A stretch of 64,000 bases of DNA, from assembly GCF_002794255.1 (NCBI RefSeq), contig NZ_PGGW01000066.1, positions 62,001 to 126,000 on the forward strand. Reading direction: 5' to 3'. The position numbers and the translations under genes were made by a program. This DNA comes from Streptomyces carminius (GTDB lineage Bacteria > Actinomycetota > Actinomycetes > Streptomycetales > Streptomycetaceae). The first letter of the stretch is position 1. Every line of letters begins with the position of its first letter. The notes beneath the pieces were generated by a model that was given only the letters and a program-made list of their open reading frames with translations, had not been told where the DNA came from and searched no databases. Below, piece after piece: positions 49,196 to 58,626 of this stretch.

Positions 49196-49486
49196 ATGGT
49201 GAGGACTCCTCTGACCCCGTGGGAACGCCGGCGGGGAGAGCGACTGGGTGAACTGCTGCGCACGGCGCGCGGCGGGCGCAGCATGGTGGAGGTCGCCGCG
49301 GCGGCCGGGGTGTCGGCGGAGACCCTGCGGAAGATCGAGACCGGCCGGGCGCCGACCCCGGCGTTCTTCACCGTCTCGGCGCTGGCCGCCGTCCTGGGGA
49401 TCTCCCTGGACGAACTGGCCGCCGTCTGCGCGTGGGACGCCGGGGACGGACCCGGCGGGGAGGCGGGGGAGGCGCTGTCGGCCTAG
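49196..49486 (+). CDS. Small XRE-family regulator
   Basis: 96 residues, almost entirely one HTH domain: RRGERLGELLRTARGGRSMV then EVAAAAGVSAETLRKIETGR then FTVSALAAVLGISLDELAAV. The ATG lies 7 nt after TAGTAT with no ribosome-binding site, i.e. probably leaderless. It is divergent from map, with the operator covering both promoters, which suggests autorepression and control of map. Confidence 0.85.
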   Translation: MVRTPLTPWERRRGERLGELLRTARGGRSMVEVAAAAGVSAETLRKIETGRAPTPAFFTVSALAAVLGISLDELAAVCAWDAGDGPGGEAGEALSA

Positions 49487-49529
49487 TGTCCTCAGGTCGA
49501 AGACGGTGCGAGGCGGAGTGCGCGACGGG

Positions 49530-49975
49530 TCATGCAGCGGCTGCCCGCGGGTAGTGCCGGCGCAGGTTGGCGGCGAGCATGCGGTCGAGCATGCGGTCGG
49601 ACAGCATCGGGCCCAGGCGCATGATCAGAGCGGCATCCCGGCCGGCCGTGTAGCGGGGACGCGGCCTGCGGGTTGTGACGGCTTTCGCGATGACCCGGGC
49701 GGCGGCGTCGGCGGTCAGACCCGAGGCGGTGCCCGAGGCCATCAACGTGTTGTTCGCCTGGACCAGACTGCCGTAACGCTCGTTCTGCTCCGGTGTCATC
49801 CGGGCGGCCAGGTCGTTCGCCGTCGCGATCCCGCGGGCGGCGATCTCCGTCCGGACACCGCCGGGCTCGACCACGACCACCTGTACGCCCAGCGGCGCGA
49901 CCTCCCGCCGGAGCGAGTCGCTCACCGCCTCCAGGGCGAACTTCGCGCCGGCGTATGCGCCGTAGGTGGCCATGG
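49530..49975 (-). pseudogene. Short-chain dehydrogenase remnant (C-terminal half)
   Basis: The sequence starts abruptly at MATYGAYAGAKFALEAVSDS, which contains the catalytic YxxxK of a classical SDR, and continues EVAPLGVQVVVVEPGGVRTE to a normal C-terminus. The ~150-residue N-terminal part with the Rossmann GxxxGxG and catalytic Ser is missing; upstream DNA is unrelated. Truncated and almost certainly inactive. Confidence 0.75.
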
Positions 49976-50084
49976 CGTACTTACGGGGAGATACCGGACT
50001 ACAACGGCGACCGGTACGCCGACCACTGGCACGAGAAACGGCTCGCCGGGCGGCCCACCGGGCCGCCCGGCGACGGGGACGGCA

Positions 50085-50540
50085 TCAGCCGGTGACCTCG
50101 AAGGAGCCCCGGGCGCCGCGCTCGGCGTCGCTCAAGATGTGCGACACGAACGGATAAAGGCCCGCATCGGGGGGAAGGCCAGCTCCACGAAACCGCCCTG
50201 GGCCGGGGCCAGATCGAGCACCTGCGCGCCGCCGCTGCCGGGGTCGTCCGGGCGGAGCCGGTGGGCGCCCTCGTGGTAGACGGTGTCGAACTGGCCGCCG
50301 ACCACGTGGAAGGCGCTCGGCCGGTCCGGGGCCAGCGCCCCGGCGTGGAAGTCCACCGAGTGACCGATCGACCCGTCGTTGACGAGGGTGATCCCGAAGG
50401 TGCCACCGGCCCGGCCGCGCAGCACGGGACCGGGTGCGGCGCCACCAAAGGTCCACAGCTTCTGCCGCACCCCGGGGGAGATCTCCTGCACGGTCTCCCG
50501 CACGGTGAGGGTGCGCCGGTGAGTGCGGGTGCCGTCGCCG
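50085..50540 (-). pseudogene. Multicopper-oxidase / NirK-like gene remnant
   Basis: The frame reads RTLTVRETVQEISPGVRQKL then WTFGGAAPGPVLRG, the start of a two-domain cupredoxin oxidase. SIGHSVDFHAGALAPDRP then runs directly into SAFHVVGGQFDTVYHEGAHR, sequence normally ~150 residues later, so the middle (including copper ligands) is deleted. At a C-run (around 50177) the frame shifts: it ends as PPMRAFIRSC, whereas the family ending GLYPFVSHILSDAERGARGS then FEVTG lies in the neighbouring frame, stopping at 50085. Not functional. Confidence 0.72.
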
Positions 50541-50559
50541 GGGGCGCGGCGGGCGGCTG

Positions 50560-50665
50560 CGGCGGCGCCTGCGGCGAGTCGGACACCGCCGAGCCCGAGC
50601 TCGACGTGCGCGAGGTCCCGCATGCCATCCGGCACGCCACCGTCTTCGGCGCGCTCGGCGCCGGA
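50560..50665 (+). pseudogene. DUF2249 domain remnant
   Basis: A short stretch reads ELDVREVPHAIRHATVFGAL, the start of a DUF2249 domain, preceded by a Cys-containing GGACGESD. It then breaks into unrelated sequence. DUF2249 genes are common beside nitrate/nitrite and hemerythrin genes, so this is probably debris of the adjacent nar island. It has no start codon in context. Confidence 0.55.
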
Positions 50666-50900
50666 GCGACCGGACGCCGGTTCGGCCTGTTCACCGCGGC
50701 GATGATCGCGGCCGCCCCGCACGGCCGGGCCCGCGCCAGGGGGCGGCCCGGGCCGGCCCGGGCCCCGGCGGTCACCTCCCGGCCGGCTCGCCGGGCGTGG
50801 TGCTCCCGGCCGCCGCCCTGCCCGTCACCTGAAGGAGGCGCCGGCGGCATGACCCGCCTCACGGCCCGCCGCGTGAGCGGGGCGGACGGGACCGGGACCC

Positions 50901-50915
50901 GGGACCAATGGCCCC
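50901..50915. promoter_or_regulatory. DosR/OsdR-like box upstream of narK
   Basis: GGGACCAATGGCCCC is a GGGNCSNATGGSCCC 15-mer, 168 bp before the narK ATG. It matches the site at 61897-61911 at the invariant positions. Confidence 0.45.
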
Positions 50916-51083
50916 ACCGCCCGCCCTGGTGGTCCCTTACCGAAGGGGTGGCCGTCCGAAGATCCTTGAGCGGGCAGGGGGTGAAACCGCGGCCGGGGAG
51001 GCACACGTAAGGACCCCGCCGGAACCGCACCGGACACCACCCGAGCCACCGAGGACCACGCACCGGAGACCGACGGGAGCGCC

Positions 51084-52373
51084 ATGAGCATCACGACCGA
51101 GGAGAAGGAAGCGCACACCGCCATGGAGAAACACCCCGCGGCCGCCACCGACACCCGTTCCGCCGACACCCGTTCCACCGGCGCCGCGGCCGCGGCCGGC
51201 CCGCGCATGCTGATGCTGGTGCTGGCCACCGTCGGATTCGCCCTGAACTTCTGGGCGTGGGCGCTGCTGAGCCCGCTGGGCCCCCGGTTCCAGGAGATCC
51301 TGCAACTGTCCTCCCTGGAGCAGTCGCTGATCGTCGCCGTGCCCGTGGTGGTCGGCTCGGTGGGCCGGATCCCGGTGGGCGCGCTGACCGACCGGTTCGG
51401 CGGCCGGGTGATGTTCCCCGTGGTCACCGCCGCCACCATCGTCCCCGTCCTCTACCTCGGCCTGGCCGGGCACACCTCCCTGGCCGGTCTGCTGATCGGC
51501 GGGTTCTTCCTCGGCATCGGCGGCACCACCTTCGCCATCGGGGTGCCGTTCGTGAACGCCTGGTTCCCGCCCGAGCGCCGGGGACTGGCCGTCGGCGTCT
51601 TCGGCGCCGGCATGGGCGGCACCGCGATCAGCGCGCTGACCACGGTGCAGCTCGTCGAGTCCGGCGGCACCGCCACCCCCTTCGTCATCACCGCCGTCGC
51701 CCTGGCCGCCTACGCGGTGCTGGCCGCCGTGGTGCTGCGCGACGCGCCCGGCCGCAGCGCGCCCACCCAGCCTCTGCTCCGCCGCCTGGCGGCCACCGTC
51801 CGGCTGGGCATCACCTGGCAGGCCTCGGCGCTGTACGCGGTGGCCTTCGGCGGATACGTCGCCTTCTCGGTCTACCTGCCGGTCTACCTCAAGAGCGCCT
51901 ACGGGCTGGAGCAGACCGACGCGGCCAACCGGATGGCCGGATTCGTGGTGCTGGCGGTGCTGATGCGCCCGATCGGCGGCTGGCTGTCGGACCGCTTCGG
52001 CCCGGTACGCGTCCTGGCCGCATCCCTGTCGGTCGTGGTCGCCGGAGCGACGATGCAGTCCTTCACCCTGGACCTGGCGCCGGAGGGCACCGTGGCCTTC
52101 CTGTCGATGGCCGTCGCCCTGGGGGCCGGCAGCGGCGCGGTGTTCGCTCTGGTGGCCCAGGCGTCCCCGGCGGACAAGGTGGGCTCGGTCACCGGTGTGG
52201 TGGGCGCCGCGGGCGGCCTGGGCGGCTTCGTGCCGCCGCTGGTGATGGGCGCGGTCTACGGAGCCACCGGCTCGTACGCGGTGGGGCTGGCACTGCTGGC
52301 CCTGGTCTCCGCCGCGGCCCTGGTCCTGACCCTGACCGCGGTCCGTACGGCGGTCGCCCGCCGCGCCGCCTGA
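51084..52373 (+). CDS. narK: Nitrate/nitrite MFS transporter NarK
   Basis: 429 residues, 12 TM helices after a ~38-residue Ala/Thr-rich N-terminus. RFQEILQLSSLEQSLIVAVP, GSVGRIPVGALTDRFGGRVM (conserved Arg of the nitrate site), GIGGTTFAIGVPFVNAWFPP then ERRGLAVGVFGAGMGGTAIS (nitrate signature), and FVVLAVLMRPIGGWLSDRFG fit the NarK1/NarU type. It takes up nitrate for the reductase encoded downstream. GACGGGAGCGCC precedes the ATG. The upstream region carries a DosR-like box and the decayed genes described at 49.5-50.7 kb. Confidence 0.9.
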   Translation: MSITTEEKEAHTAMEKHPAAATDTRSADTRSTGAAAAAGPRMLMLVLATVGFALNFWAWALLSPLGPRFQEILQLSSLEQSLIVAVPVVVGSVGRIPVGALTDRFGGRVMFPVVTAATIVPVLYLGLAGHTSLAGLLIGGFFLGIGGTTFAIGVPFVNAWFPPERRGLAVGVFGAGMGGTAISALTTVQLVESGGTATPFVITAVALAAYAVLAAVVLRDAPGRSAPTQPLLRRLAATVRLGITWQASALYAVAFGGYVAFSVYLPVYLKSAYGLEQTDAANRMAGFVVLAVLMRPIGGWLSDRFGPVRVLAASLSVVVAGATMQSFTLDLAPEGTVAFLSMAVALGAGSGAVFALVAQASPADKVGSVTGVVGAAGGLGGFVPPLVMGAVYGATGSYAVGLALLALVSAAALVLTLTAVRTAVARRAA

Positions 52374-52471
52374 CCCGGCGCCCGCCCGGCCGCGGCGGCG
52401 GGCACACCGGCACCAAGCCACCGCCGGCACACCGGCACACCAACACACCGACACACCGGGAAAGAAGAGAG

Positions 52472-52945
52472 ATGTGTGAGTACTGCGGCTGCCAGTCCCT
52501 GACGGCCATCGACGAACTGACCCGCGAGCACGACACGGTCGTCAACATGATCGGTGACGTCCGCGCCGCCCGCCGGGACGGCGACACGGCGCGGATGGCC
52601 GGGACGGCCCGGCGCATCGCCGAGGTGCTCGCCCCGCACACCCGGGTCGAGGAGCACGGGCTGTTCCCCGCCATGAAGGAGGAGTTCCCCGATCACATCG
52701 CGGCGCTGGAGGACGAGCACCGGTACATCGAGGGGGTGCTGGGGGAGGCGGCCGACACCGTCCCCGCCGATCCCTCCTGGCCCGACCGGCTCCAGGAGGC
52801 GCTGGAGGTCCTGCGCGACCACATCCTCAAGGAGCAGGACGGCGTCTTCCCGGCCGCGCTGGCCACGCTGGACACCGAGGACTGGGAAGCCGTCGGAGCC
52901 GTACGCGCGCAGGTGGGCACCCGGCTCTCCGCGGCCGACGCCTGA
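52472..52945 (+). CDS. Hemerythrin-domain protein
   Basis: 157 residues. The N-terminal MCEYCGCQS Cys cluster is followed by a hemerythrin bundle with the iron ligands: LTREHDTVVNMI (His), HTRVEEHGLFPAMKEEF (His, Glu, His), ALEDEHRYIEG (His) and LRDHILKEQDGVFP (His, Glu). It likely senses or carries O2, NO or iron. It sits between narK and narG, a common position in actinobacterial nitrate-respiration loci. GAAGAGAG precedes ATG 52472. Confidence 0.9.
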   Translation: MCEYCGCQSLTAIDELTREHDTVVNMIGDVRAARRDGDTARMAGTARRIAEVLAPHTRVEEHGLFPAMKEEFPDHIAALEDEHRYIEGVLGEAADTVPADPSWPDRLQEALEVLRDHILKEQDGVFPAALATLDTEDWEAVGAVRAQVGTRLSAADA

Positions 52946-52983
52946 GACGCCGGTCCCCCGGGACCGCCCGGGGGACCGGCGTC
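52946..52983 (+). terminator. Hairpin terminator after the hemerythrin gene
   Basis: 17-bp perfect inverted repeat (52946-52962 with 52967-52983), 4-nt loop, starting right at the stop codon. Confidence 0.75.
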
Positions 52984-53141
52984 CACGAGCGTCTGAAACG
53001 GCCGGTGTCAGCCTGATCTTTTCGGGTAAGCAGCCGCGAAGCGGCCCCGGCCGCCGACTGGGCCAAGCCCCGTACAAGCACCAAAAGCCCTGTACGGGCA
53101 CTGTGACGCACTGTACGAAAACCCACTCCGGGAGGGGCGCT

Positions 53142-56100
53142 GTGGCAAGAGGCAGGAACAGGGAACCGGTCCGCGGGACGGAGGAGCGGCCGCCGGGGCC
53201 GGACGGCGGGCTCGCCGACGCCCTGGTGTCCACCCGGCGGTTCTTCACCCGGGCCGAGGTGTCCGAGGACCACCGCACCCTCCACAAGATCGGCGGGCGG
53301 CAGGCGGACGCCTTCTACCGGGACCGCTGGAGCCACGACAAGGTGGTGCGTTCCACCCATGGTGTGAACTGCACCGGCTCGTGCTCCTGGAAGGTGTACG
53401 TCAAGGACGGCATCATCACCTGGGAGGCGCAGCAGACCGACTACCCCTCGGTGGGCCCGGACCGCCCCGAGTACGAGCCGCGCGGCTGCCCGCGCGGCGC
53501 GGCGTTCTCCTGGTACACCTACTCGCCCACCCGGGTGCGCTACCCGTACGTGCGCGGGGTGCTGCTCCAGATGTACCGCGAGGCCAGGCAGCGCCTGGGC
53601 GACCCCGTCCTGGCCTGGGCCGACGTCGTCTCCGACCCCGAGCGCTCCCGCCGCTACAAGAAGGTGCGCGGCAAGGGCGGCCTGGTGCGGGCGAGTTGGG
53701 ACGAGGCGGTGGAGATGATCGCCGCCGCGCACGTCCACACCATCAAGGAGTACGGCCCGGACCGGCTGGCGGGCTTCTCCCCGATCCCGGCGATGTCGAT
53801 GGTCTCCCACGCGGGCGGAGCACGCTTCTACTCCCTGCTCGGCGGGGCGATGCTGTCGTTCTACGACTGGTACGCCGACCTGCCCGTCGCCTCGCCGCAG
53901 GTCTTCGGCGACCAGACCGACGTCCCGGAGTCCGGTGACTGGTGGGACGCCGGCTACCTGATCATGTGGGGCTCCAACCTGCCGGTGACCCGCACCCCCG
54001 ACGCGCACTGGATGGCCGAGGCCCGCTACCGGGGGCAGAAGGTCGTCGCGGTCGCCCCGGACTACGCCGACAACGTCAAGTTCGCCGACGAGTGGCTGGC
54101 CGCCGAGCCCGGCACTGACGGCGCCCTGGCGATGTCCATGGGCCATGTGATCCTCAAGGAGTTCTTCGCCGACCGGCAGGTCGGCCGCTTCACCGAGTAC
54201 GTCAAGCGCTACACCGACCTGCCGTTCCTGATCACCCTGGAACAGCGCGGCGAGGGCGCGGACGCGGCCTGGGTCCCGGGGAAGTTCCTGACCGCCGCGG
54301 ACCTGGACGGCGCGGTGGCAGGGGGCGAGAGCGCCGGGACCGCCGAGAACGCCGAGTTCAAGACCGTCCTGCTGGACTCCGACGGCACCCCGGTGGTGCC
54401 CGGCGGCTCCCTCGGCCACCGCTACGGCGAGTCCGGCGAGGGGAAGTGGAACCTCGACCTCGGCGACGTCGACCCGCTGCTGAGCGCCGCGGGCGGCGAG
54501 GCGGCCCCGGTGGAGGTGGAGCTGCCCCGCTTCGACACGCCCGACGGCAGGGCGGGACGGCTGCGCCGCGGCGTCCCCGTCCGCACCGTCGGCGGGAAGA
54601 CCGTCACCACCGTCTTCGACCTGCTGATGGCCCAGTACGGCGTCGCACGCGAGGAGTTGGGGCTGCCCGGGCAGTGGCCGGCCGGCTACGAGGACGCGAC
54701 CGAGCCCTACACCCCCGCCTGGCAGGAGACGATCACCGGGGTCCCGGCCGAGAAGGCGGCCCGGATCGCCCGGGAGTTCGCCGCCAACGCCGAGGAGTCC
54801 GGCGGCCGTTCCATGATCATCATGGGGGCCGGCGCCAACCACTGGTTCCACTCCGACACCATCTACCGCGCCTTCCTCACCCTGACGACGATCACCGGCT
54901 GCCAGGGCGTCAACGGCGGCGGCTGGGCCCACTACGTCGGCCAGGAGAAGGTCCGCCCCATCACCGGCTACTCGGCCCTGGCCACCGCGGCCGACTGGAA
55001 CCGGCCGGCCCGGCAGATGATCCAGACCGCCTACTGGTACCTGCACACCGACCAGTACCGCTACGACCCCTTCAGCGCCGACACCCTCTCCGCGGCCTCC
55101 GCGGGCGGCACCTTCGCCGGGCGGTCCACCGCCGACGTCATCGCACAGTCCGCCCGGCTGGGCTGGATGCCCTCCTACCCCACCTTCGACCGCAACCCGC
55201 TGGCCCTGGCCGCCGACGCGCGGGCCGCGGGCCGCGAGGTGGGCCCGTACGTGGTGGACGAACTGAAGGCCGGCCGGCTGCGCTTCGCCGCCGAGGACCC
55301 CGACGCCCCGGAGAACTTCCCCCGGGTGCTGACCGTGTGGCGGGCCAACCTGCTGGGCTCCTCCGCCAAGGGCAACGAGTACTTCCTCAAGCACCTGCTG
55401 GGCACCGACTCCTCCGTCCGCGCCACCGAGGCGCCCGAGGGATCCCGCCCCCGCGACGTGGTGTGGCGCGAGGAGGCACCGGCCGGCAAGCTCGACCTGC
55501 TGCTGTCCCTGGACTTCCGGATGACGTCCACCACCGTCTACTCCGATGTCGTGCTGCCGGCCGCCACCTGGTACGAGAAGTACGACCTGAACACCACCGA
55601 CATGCACCCCTACGTGCACTCGTTCAACCCCGCCATCTCACCGCCCTGGCAGACCCGCAGCGACTGGGACGCCTTCAACACCATCGCGAAGGCGTTCAGC
55701 GGGCTGGCGGCGAAGCACCTGGGCACCGCCGAGGACGTGGTGGCGGCCCCGCTGCTCCACGACACCCCCGACGCCATGGCCACCCCGCACGGCCGGGTGC
55801 TGGACTGGAAGAACGGCGAGTGCGAGCCCGTGCCCGGCCGCACCATGCCCAAGCTGATCACCGTCGAACGCGACTACGGTGCCGTGGCCGACAAGATGAC
55901 CGCCCTGGGACCCCTGCTGGACACCCTGGGCGCCACCACCAAGGGCATCACCTTCAAGGTCGACCGGGAGCTGGAGTACCTGCGGCAGAAGAACGGCACC
56001 GTCCACGGCGGCGCCGCCGACGGCCGTCCCTCCATCGCCCGCGACGTCCACGCCTGTGAGGCCATCCTCGCCCTGTCCGGCACCACCAACGGGCATCTGG

Positions 56101-56903
56101 CCACCCAGGGGTTCCACACCTTGGAGAAGCGCACCGGCACCCAGCTCGCGGACCTGGCGGCCGAGCACGAGGGCAAGCAGATCACCTTCGCCGACACCCA
56201 GTCGCGGCCCGTGCCCGTCATCACCTCGCCCGAGTGGTCGGGCTCGGAGTCCGGCGGACGGCGCTACTCGCCGTTCACCATCAACGTCGAGCGGCTCAAG
56301 CCCTGGCACACCCTCACCGGTCGGCAGCACTTCTTCCTCGACCACGACTGGATGGCGGAGCTGGGCGAGTGGCTGCCGGTCTACCGGCCGCCGCTGAACA
56401 TGCACGCCCTGTTCGACGAACCGGAGATCGGCGACACCGGCGAACTGGGCGTCACCGTGCGCTATCTGACGCCGCACAACAAGTGGTCCATCCACTCCGA
56501 GTACCAGGACAACCTGTTCATGCTCTCGCTCTCCCGCGGCGGACCGACGGTGTGGATGAGCGACAAGGACGCGGCGAAGGTCGGCGTGGCCGACAACGAC
56601 TGGATCGAGGCGGTCAACCGCAACGGTGTCGTCGTCGCCCGCGCGATCGTCTCCCACCGGATGCCGGAGGGAACGGTGTACATGTACCACGCACAGGACC
56701 GCCTCATCGACGTGCCCCGCTCCGAGACCACCGGCCGCCGCGGCGGCATCCACAACTCCCTGACCCGGCTGCTGGTCAAGCCCAGCCACCTCATCGGCGG
56801 CTACGCCCAGCTCTCCTACGCCTTCAACTACCTCGGCCCCACCGGCAACCAGCGCGACGAGGTCACCGTCATCCGCCGGCGCTCCCAGGAGGTGACGTAC
56901 TGA
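53142..56903 (+). CDS. narG: Respiratory nitrate reductase alpha subunit NarG
   Basis: 1253 residues. The N-terminal HGVNCTGSCSWKVYVKDG gives the FS0 His/Cys ligands, YPSVGPDRPEYEPRGCPRGA the next Cys and the Mo-cofactor region. SPIPAMSMVSHAGGARFYSL, FGDQTDVPESGDWWDAGYLI (Asp ligand region) and NCAL-free MGB-binding segments follow. VKPSHLIGGYAQLSYAFNYL is the C-terminus. It reduces nitrate to nitrite on the cytoplasmic face. GTG 53142 has GGGAGGGG 4-5 nt upstream. It begins the narG-H-J-I-cupin operon, with narH 1 bp downstream. Confidence 0.95.
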   Translation: MARGRNREPVRGTEERPPGPDGGLADALVSTRRFFTRAEVSEDHRTLHKIGGRQADAFYRDRWSHDKVVRSTHGVNCTGSCSWKVYVKDGIITWEAQQTDYPSVGPDRPEYEPRGCPRGAAFSWYTYSPTRVRYPYVRGVLLQMYREARQRLGDPVLAWADVVSDPERSRRYKKVRGKGGLVRASWDEAVEMIAAAHVHTIKEYGPDRLAGFSPIPAMSMVSHAGGARFYSLLGGAMLSFYDWYADLPVASPQVFGDQTDVPESGDWWDAGYLIMWGSNLPVTRTPDAHWMAEARYRGQKVVAVAPDYADNVKFADEWLAAEPGTDGALAMSMGHVILKEFFADRQVGRFTEYVKRYTDLPFLITLEQRGEGADAAWVPGKFLTAADLDGAVAGGESAGTAENAEFKTVLLDSDGTPVVPGGSLGHRYGESGEGKWNLDLGDVDPLLSAAGGEAAPVEVELPRFDTPDGRAGRLRRGVPVRTVGGKTVTTVFDLLMAQYGVAREELGLPGQWPAGYEDATEPYTPAWQETITGVPAEKAARIAREFAANAEESGGRSMIIMGAGANHWFHSDTIYRAFLTLTTITGCQGVNGGGWAHYVGQEKVRPITGYSALATAADWNRPARQMIQTAYWYLHTDQYRYDPFSADTLSAASAGGTFAGRSTADVIAQSARLGWMPSYPTFDRNPLALAADARAAGREVGPYVVDELKAGRLRFAAEDPDAPENFPRVLTVWRANLLGSSAKGNEYFLKHLLGTDSSVRATEAPEGSRPRDVVWREEAPAGKLDLLLSLDFRMTSTTVYSDVVLPAATWYEKYDLNTTDMHPYVHSFNPAISPPWQTRSDWDAFNTIAKAFSGLAAKHLGTAEDVVAAPLLHDTPDAMATPHGRVLDWKNGECEPVPGRTMPKLITVERDYGAVADKMTALGPLLDTLGATTKGITFKVDRELEYLRQKNGTVHGGAADGRPSIARDVHACEAILALSGTTNGHLATQGFHTLEKRTGTQLADLAAEHEGKQITFADTQSRPVPVITSPEWSGSESGGRRYSPFTINVERLKPWHTLTGRQHFFLDHDWMAELGEWLPVYRPPLNMHALFDEPEIGDTGELGVTVRYLTPHNKWSIHSEYQDNLFMLSLSRGGPTVWMSDKDAAKVGVADNDWIEAVNRNGVVVARAIVSHRMPEGTVYMYHAQDRLIDVPRSETTGRRGGIHNSLTRLLVKPSHLIGGYAQLSYAFNYLGPTGNQRDEVTVIRRRSQEVTY

Positions 56904-56904
56904 C

Positions 56905-58626
56905 ATGAAGGTCATGGCACAGATGGCGATGGTCATGAACCTCGACAAGTGCATCGGCTGCCACACCTGCTCGGTCACCTGCAAGCAGGCGTGGACCAAC
57001 CGCACCGGTGTGGAGTACGTCTGGTTCAACAACGTCGAGACCCGCCCCGGACAGGGCTACCCGCGCCGCTACGAGGACCAGGAGACCTGGCAGGGCGGCT
57101 GGAAGCTCAACAAGCGGGGGCGGCTGACCCTCAAGGCCGGCGGCCGGTTCAAGAAGCTGATCACCATCTTCTCCAACCCCAAGCTGCCCTCGCTGGACGA
57201 CTACTACCAGCCCTGGACGTACGACTACGAGACCCTCACCAACGCCCCGCTCCAGGAGCACACCCCCGTCGCCCGCCCCAAGTCCCTCACCACCGGCGAG
57301 GACATGAAGATCACCTGGTCGGCGAACTGGGACGACAACCTCGCCGGGGCGCCGGAGCTGGCCCGTCAGGACGTGGTGCTCGACGAGATCTCGGACAAGG
57401 TGAAGTTCGAGTTCGAGCAGACCTTCATGTTCTACCTGCCGCGCATCTGCGAGCACTGCCTCAACCCCTCGTGCGCCGCCTCCTGCCCGTCGGGTGCGAT
57501 CTACAAGCGCGCCGAGGACGGCATCGTCCTGGTCGACCAGGACCGCTGCCGCGGCTGGCGGATGTGCGTCACCGGCTGCCCGTACAAGAAGGTCTACTTC
57601 AACCACCGCACCGGCAAGGCCGAGAAGTGCACCTTCTGCTTCCCCCGCATCGAGGTGGGCCTGCCCACCGTCTGCGCCGAGACCTGCGTCGGGCGGCTGC
57701 GCTACATCGGCCTGGCCCTCTACGACGCCGACCGGGTCTCCGAGGCCGCCTCCGTCCCCGACGACAAGGACCTGTACGAGGCGCAGCGCGGCATCCTGCT
57801 CGACCCGAACGACCCCGAGGTCGTCGCGGCGGCCGAGCGGGACGGCATCCCGCGCGACTGGATCGAGGCCGCCCAGCGCTCCCCGATCCACTCCCTGATC
57901 AACGTCTACAAGGTCGCGCTGCCCCTGCACCCGGAGTACCGCACCATGCCGATGGTCTGGTACATCCCGCCGCTGTCCCCGGTGGTGGACGCCGTCCAGG
58001 GGACCGGCCACGACGCCGAGGACCGCGGCAACCTGTTCGCCGCCATCGACACCCTGCGCATCCCCGTCGAGTACCTCGCCGAACTGTTCACCGCCGGCGA
58101 CCCGGAGCCCGTCGACCTCGTCCTGCGCAAACTGGCCGCCATGCGCAGCTACATGCGCGACATCAACCTCGGCCGCGAGCCGGACGCCGCCATCCCGGCG
58201 TCCGTCGGCATGGGCGAGGAGGAGATGTACGAGATGTACCGGCTGCTGGCGCTGGCCAAGTACGACGAGCGGTACGTCATCCCGCCCGCCCACGCCGAGC
58301 AGGCGCACGGCCTGGAGGAGCTGGCCACCGAGTGCAGCCTGGACTACGAGGGCGGCCCCGGCATGGGCGGCTCCGGCCCGTTCGGGGAGGCCTCCGGCGG
58401 ACCCGACCCGGTGGCCGTGGAGAACTTCCACATGCTGCAGGCTCGTCAGACCTCCGACTCCGTCACCGATCCGGCCGACAAGGCGAACCGCGTCAACCTC
58501 CTCAACTGGGACGGCAAGGGCCGCCCGAAGGGACTGTTCCCCGAGCAGCCCGCCGGTGACGGGGGCCCGCCGCGGGACCTGATGGACGGCACCGACCCGA
58601 ACGCCGAGAGCGAGCCCAAGCCATGA
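56905..58626 (+). CDS. narH: Nitrate reductase beta subunit NarH
   Basis: 573 residues with four ferredoxin-type Cys clusters: LDKCIGCHTCSVTCKQAW, RICEHCLNPSCAASCPSG, QDRCRGWRMCVTGCPYKK (Trp replaces one Cys, the normal [3Fe-4S] variant), and KAEKCTFCFPRIEVGLPTVC. It transfers electrons from NarI haems to NarG. The C-terminal extension (RVNLLNWDGKGRPKGLFPEQ) is typical of actinobacterial NarH. The TGA overlaps narJ (ATGA). Confidence 0.95.
   Translation: MKVMAQMAMVMNLDKCIGCHTCSVTCKQAWTNRTGVEYVWFNNVETRPGQGYPRRYEDQETWQGGWKLNKRGRLTLKAGGRFKKLITIFSNPKLPSLDDYYQPWTYDYETLTNAPLQEHTPVARPKSLTTGEDMKITWSANWDDNLAGAPELARQDVVLDEISDKVKFEFEQTFMFYLPRICEHCLNPSCAASCPSGAIYKRAEDGIVLVDQDRCRGWRMCVTGCPYKKVYFNHRTGKAEKCTFCFPRIEVGLPTVCAETCVGRLRYIGLALYDADRVSEAASVPDDKDLYEAQRGILLDPNDPEVVAAAERDGIPRDWIEAAQRSPIHSLINVYKVALPLHPEYRTMPMVWYIPPLSPVVDAVQGTGHDAEDRGNLFAAIDTLRIPVEYLAELFTAGDPEPVDLVLRKLAAMRSYMRDINLGREPDAAIPASVGMGEEEMYEMYRLLALAKYDERYVIPPAHAEQAHGLEELATECSLDYEGGPGMGGSGPFGEASGGPDPVAVENFHMLQARQTSDSVTDPADKANRVNLLNWDGKGRPKGLFPEQPAGDGGPPRDLMDGTDPNAESEPKP

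Noticed and set aside
49985..50095. A C-terminal gene fragment ending DHWHEKRLAGRPTGPPG on the plus strand
   Set aside because: Composition is plausible for a remnant, but I recognise no family and there is no start, so it is not listed as a feature.
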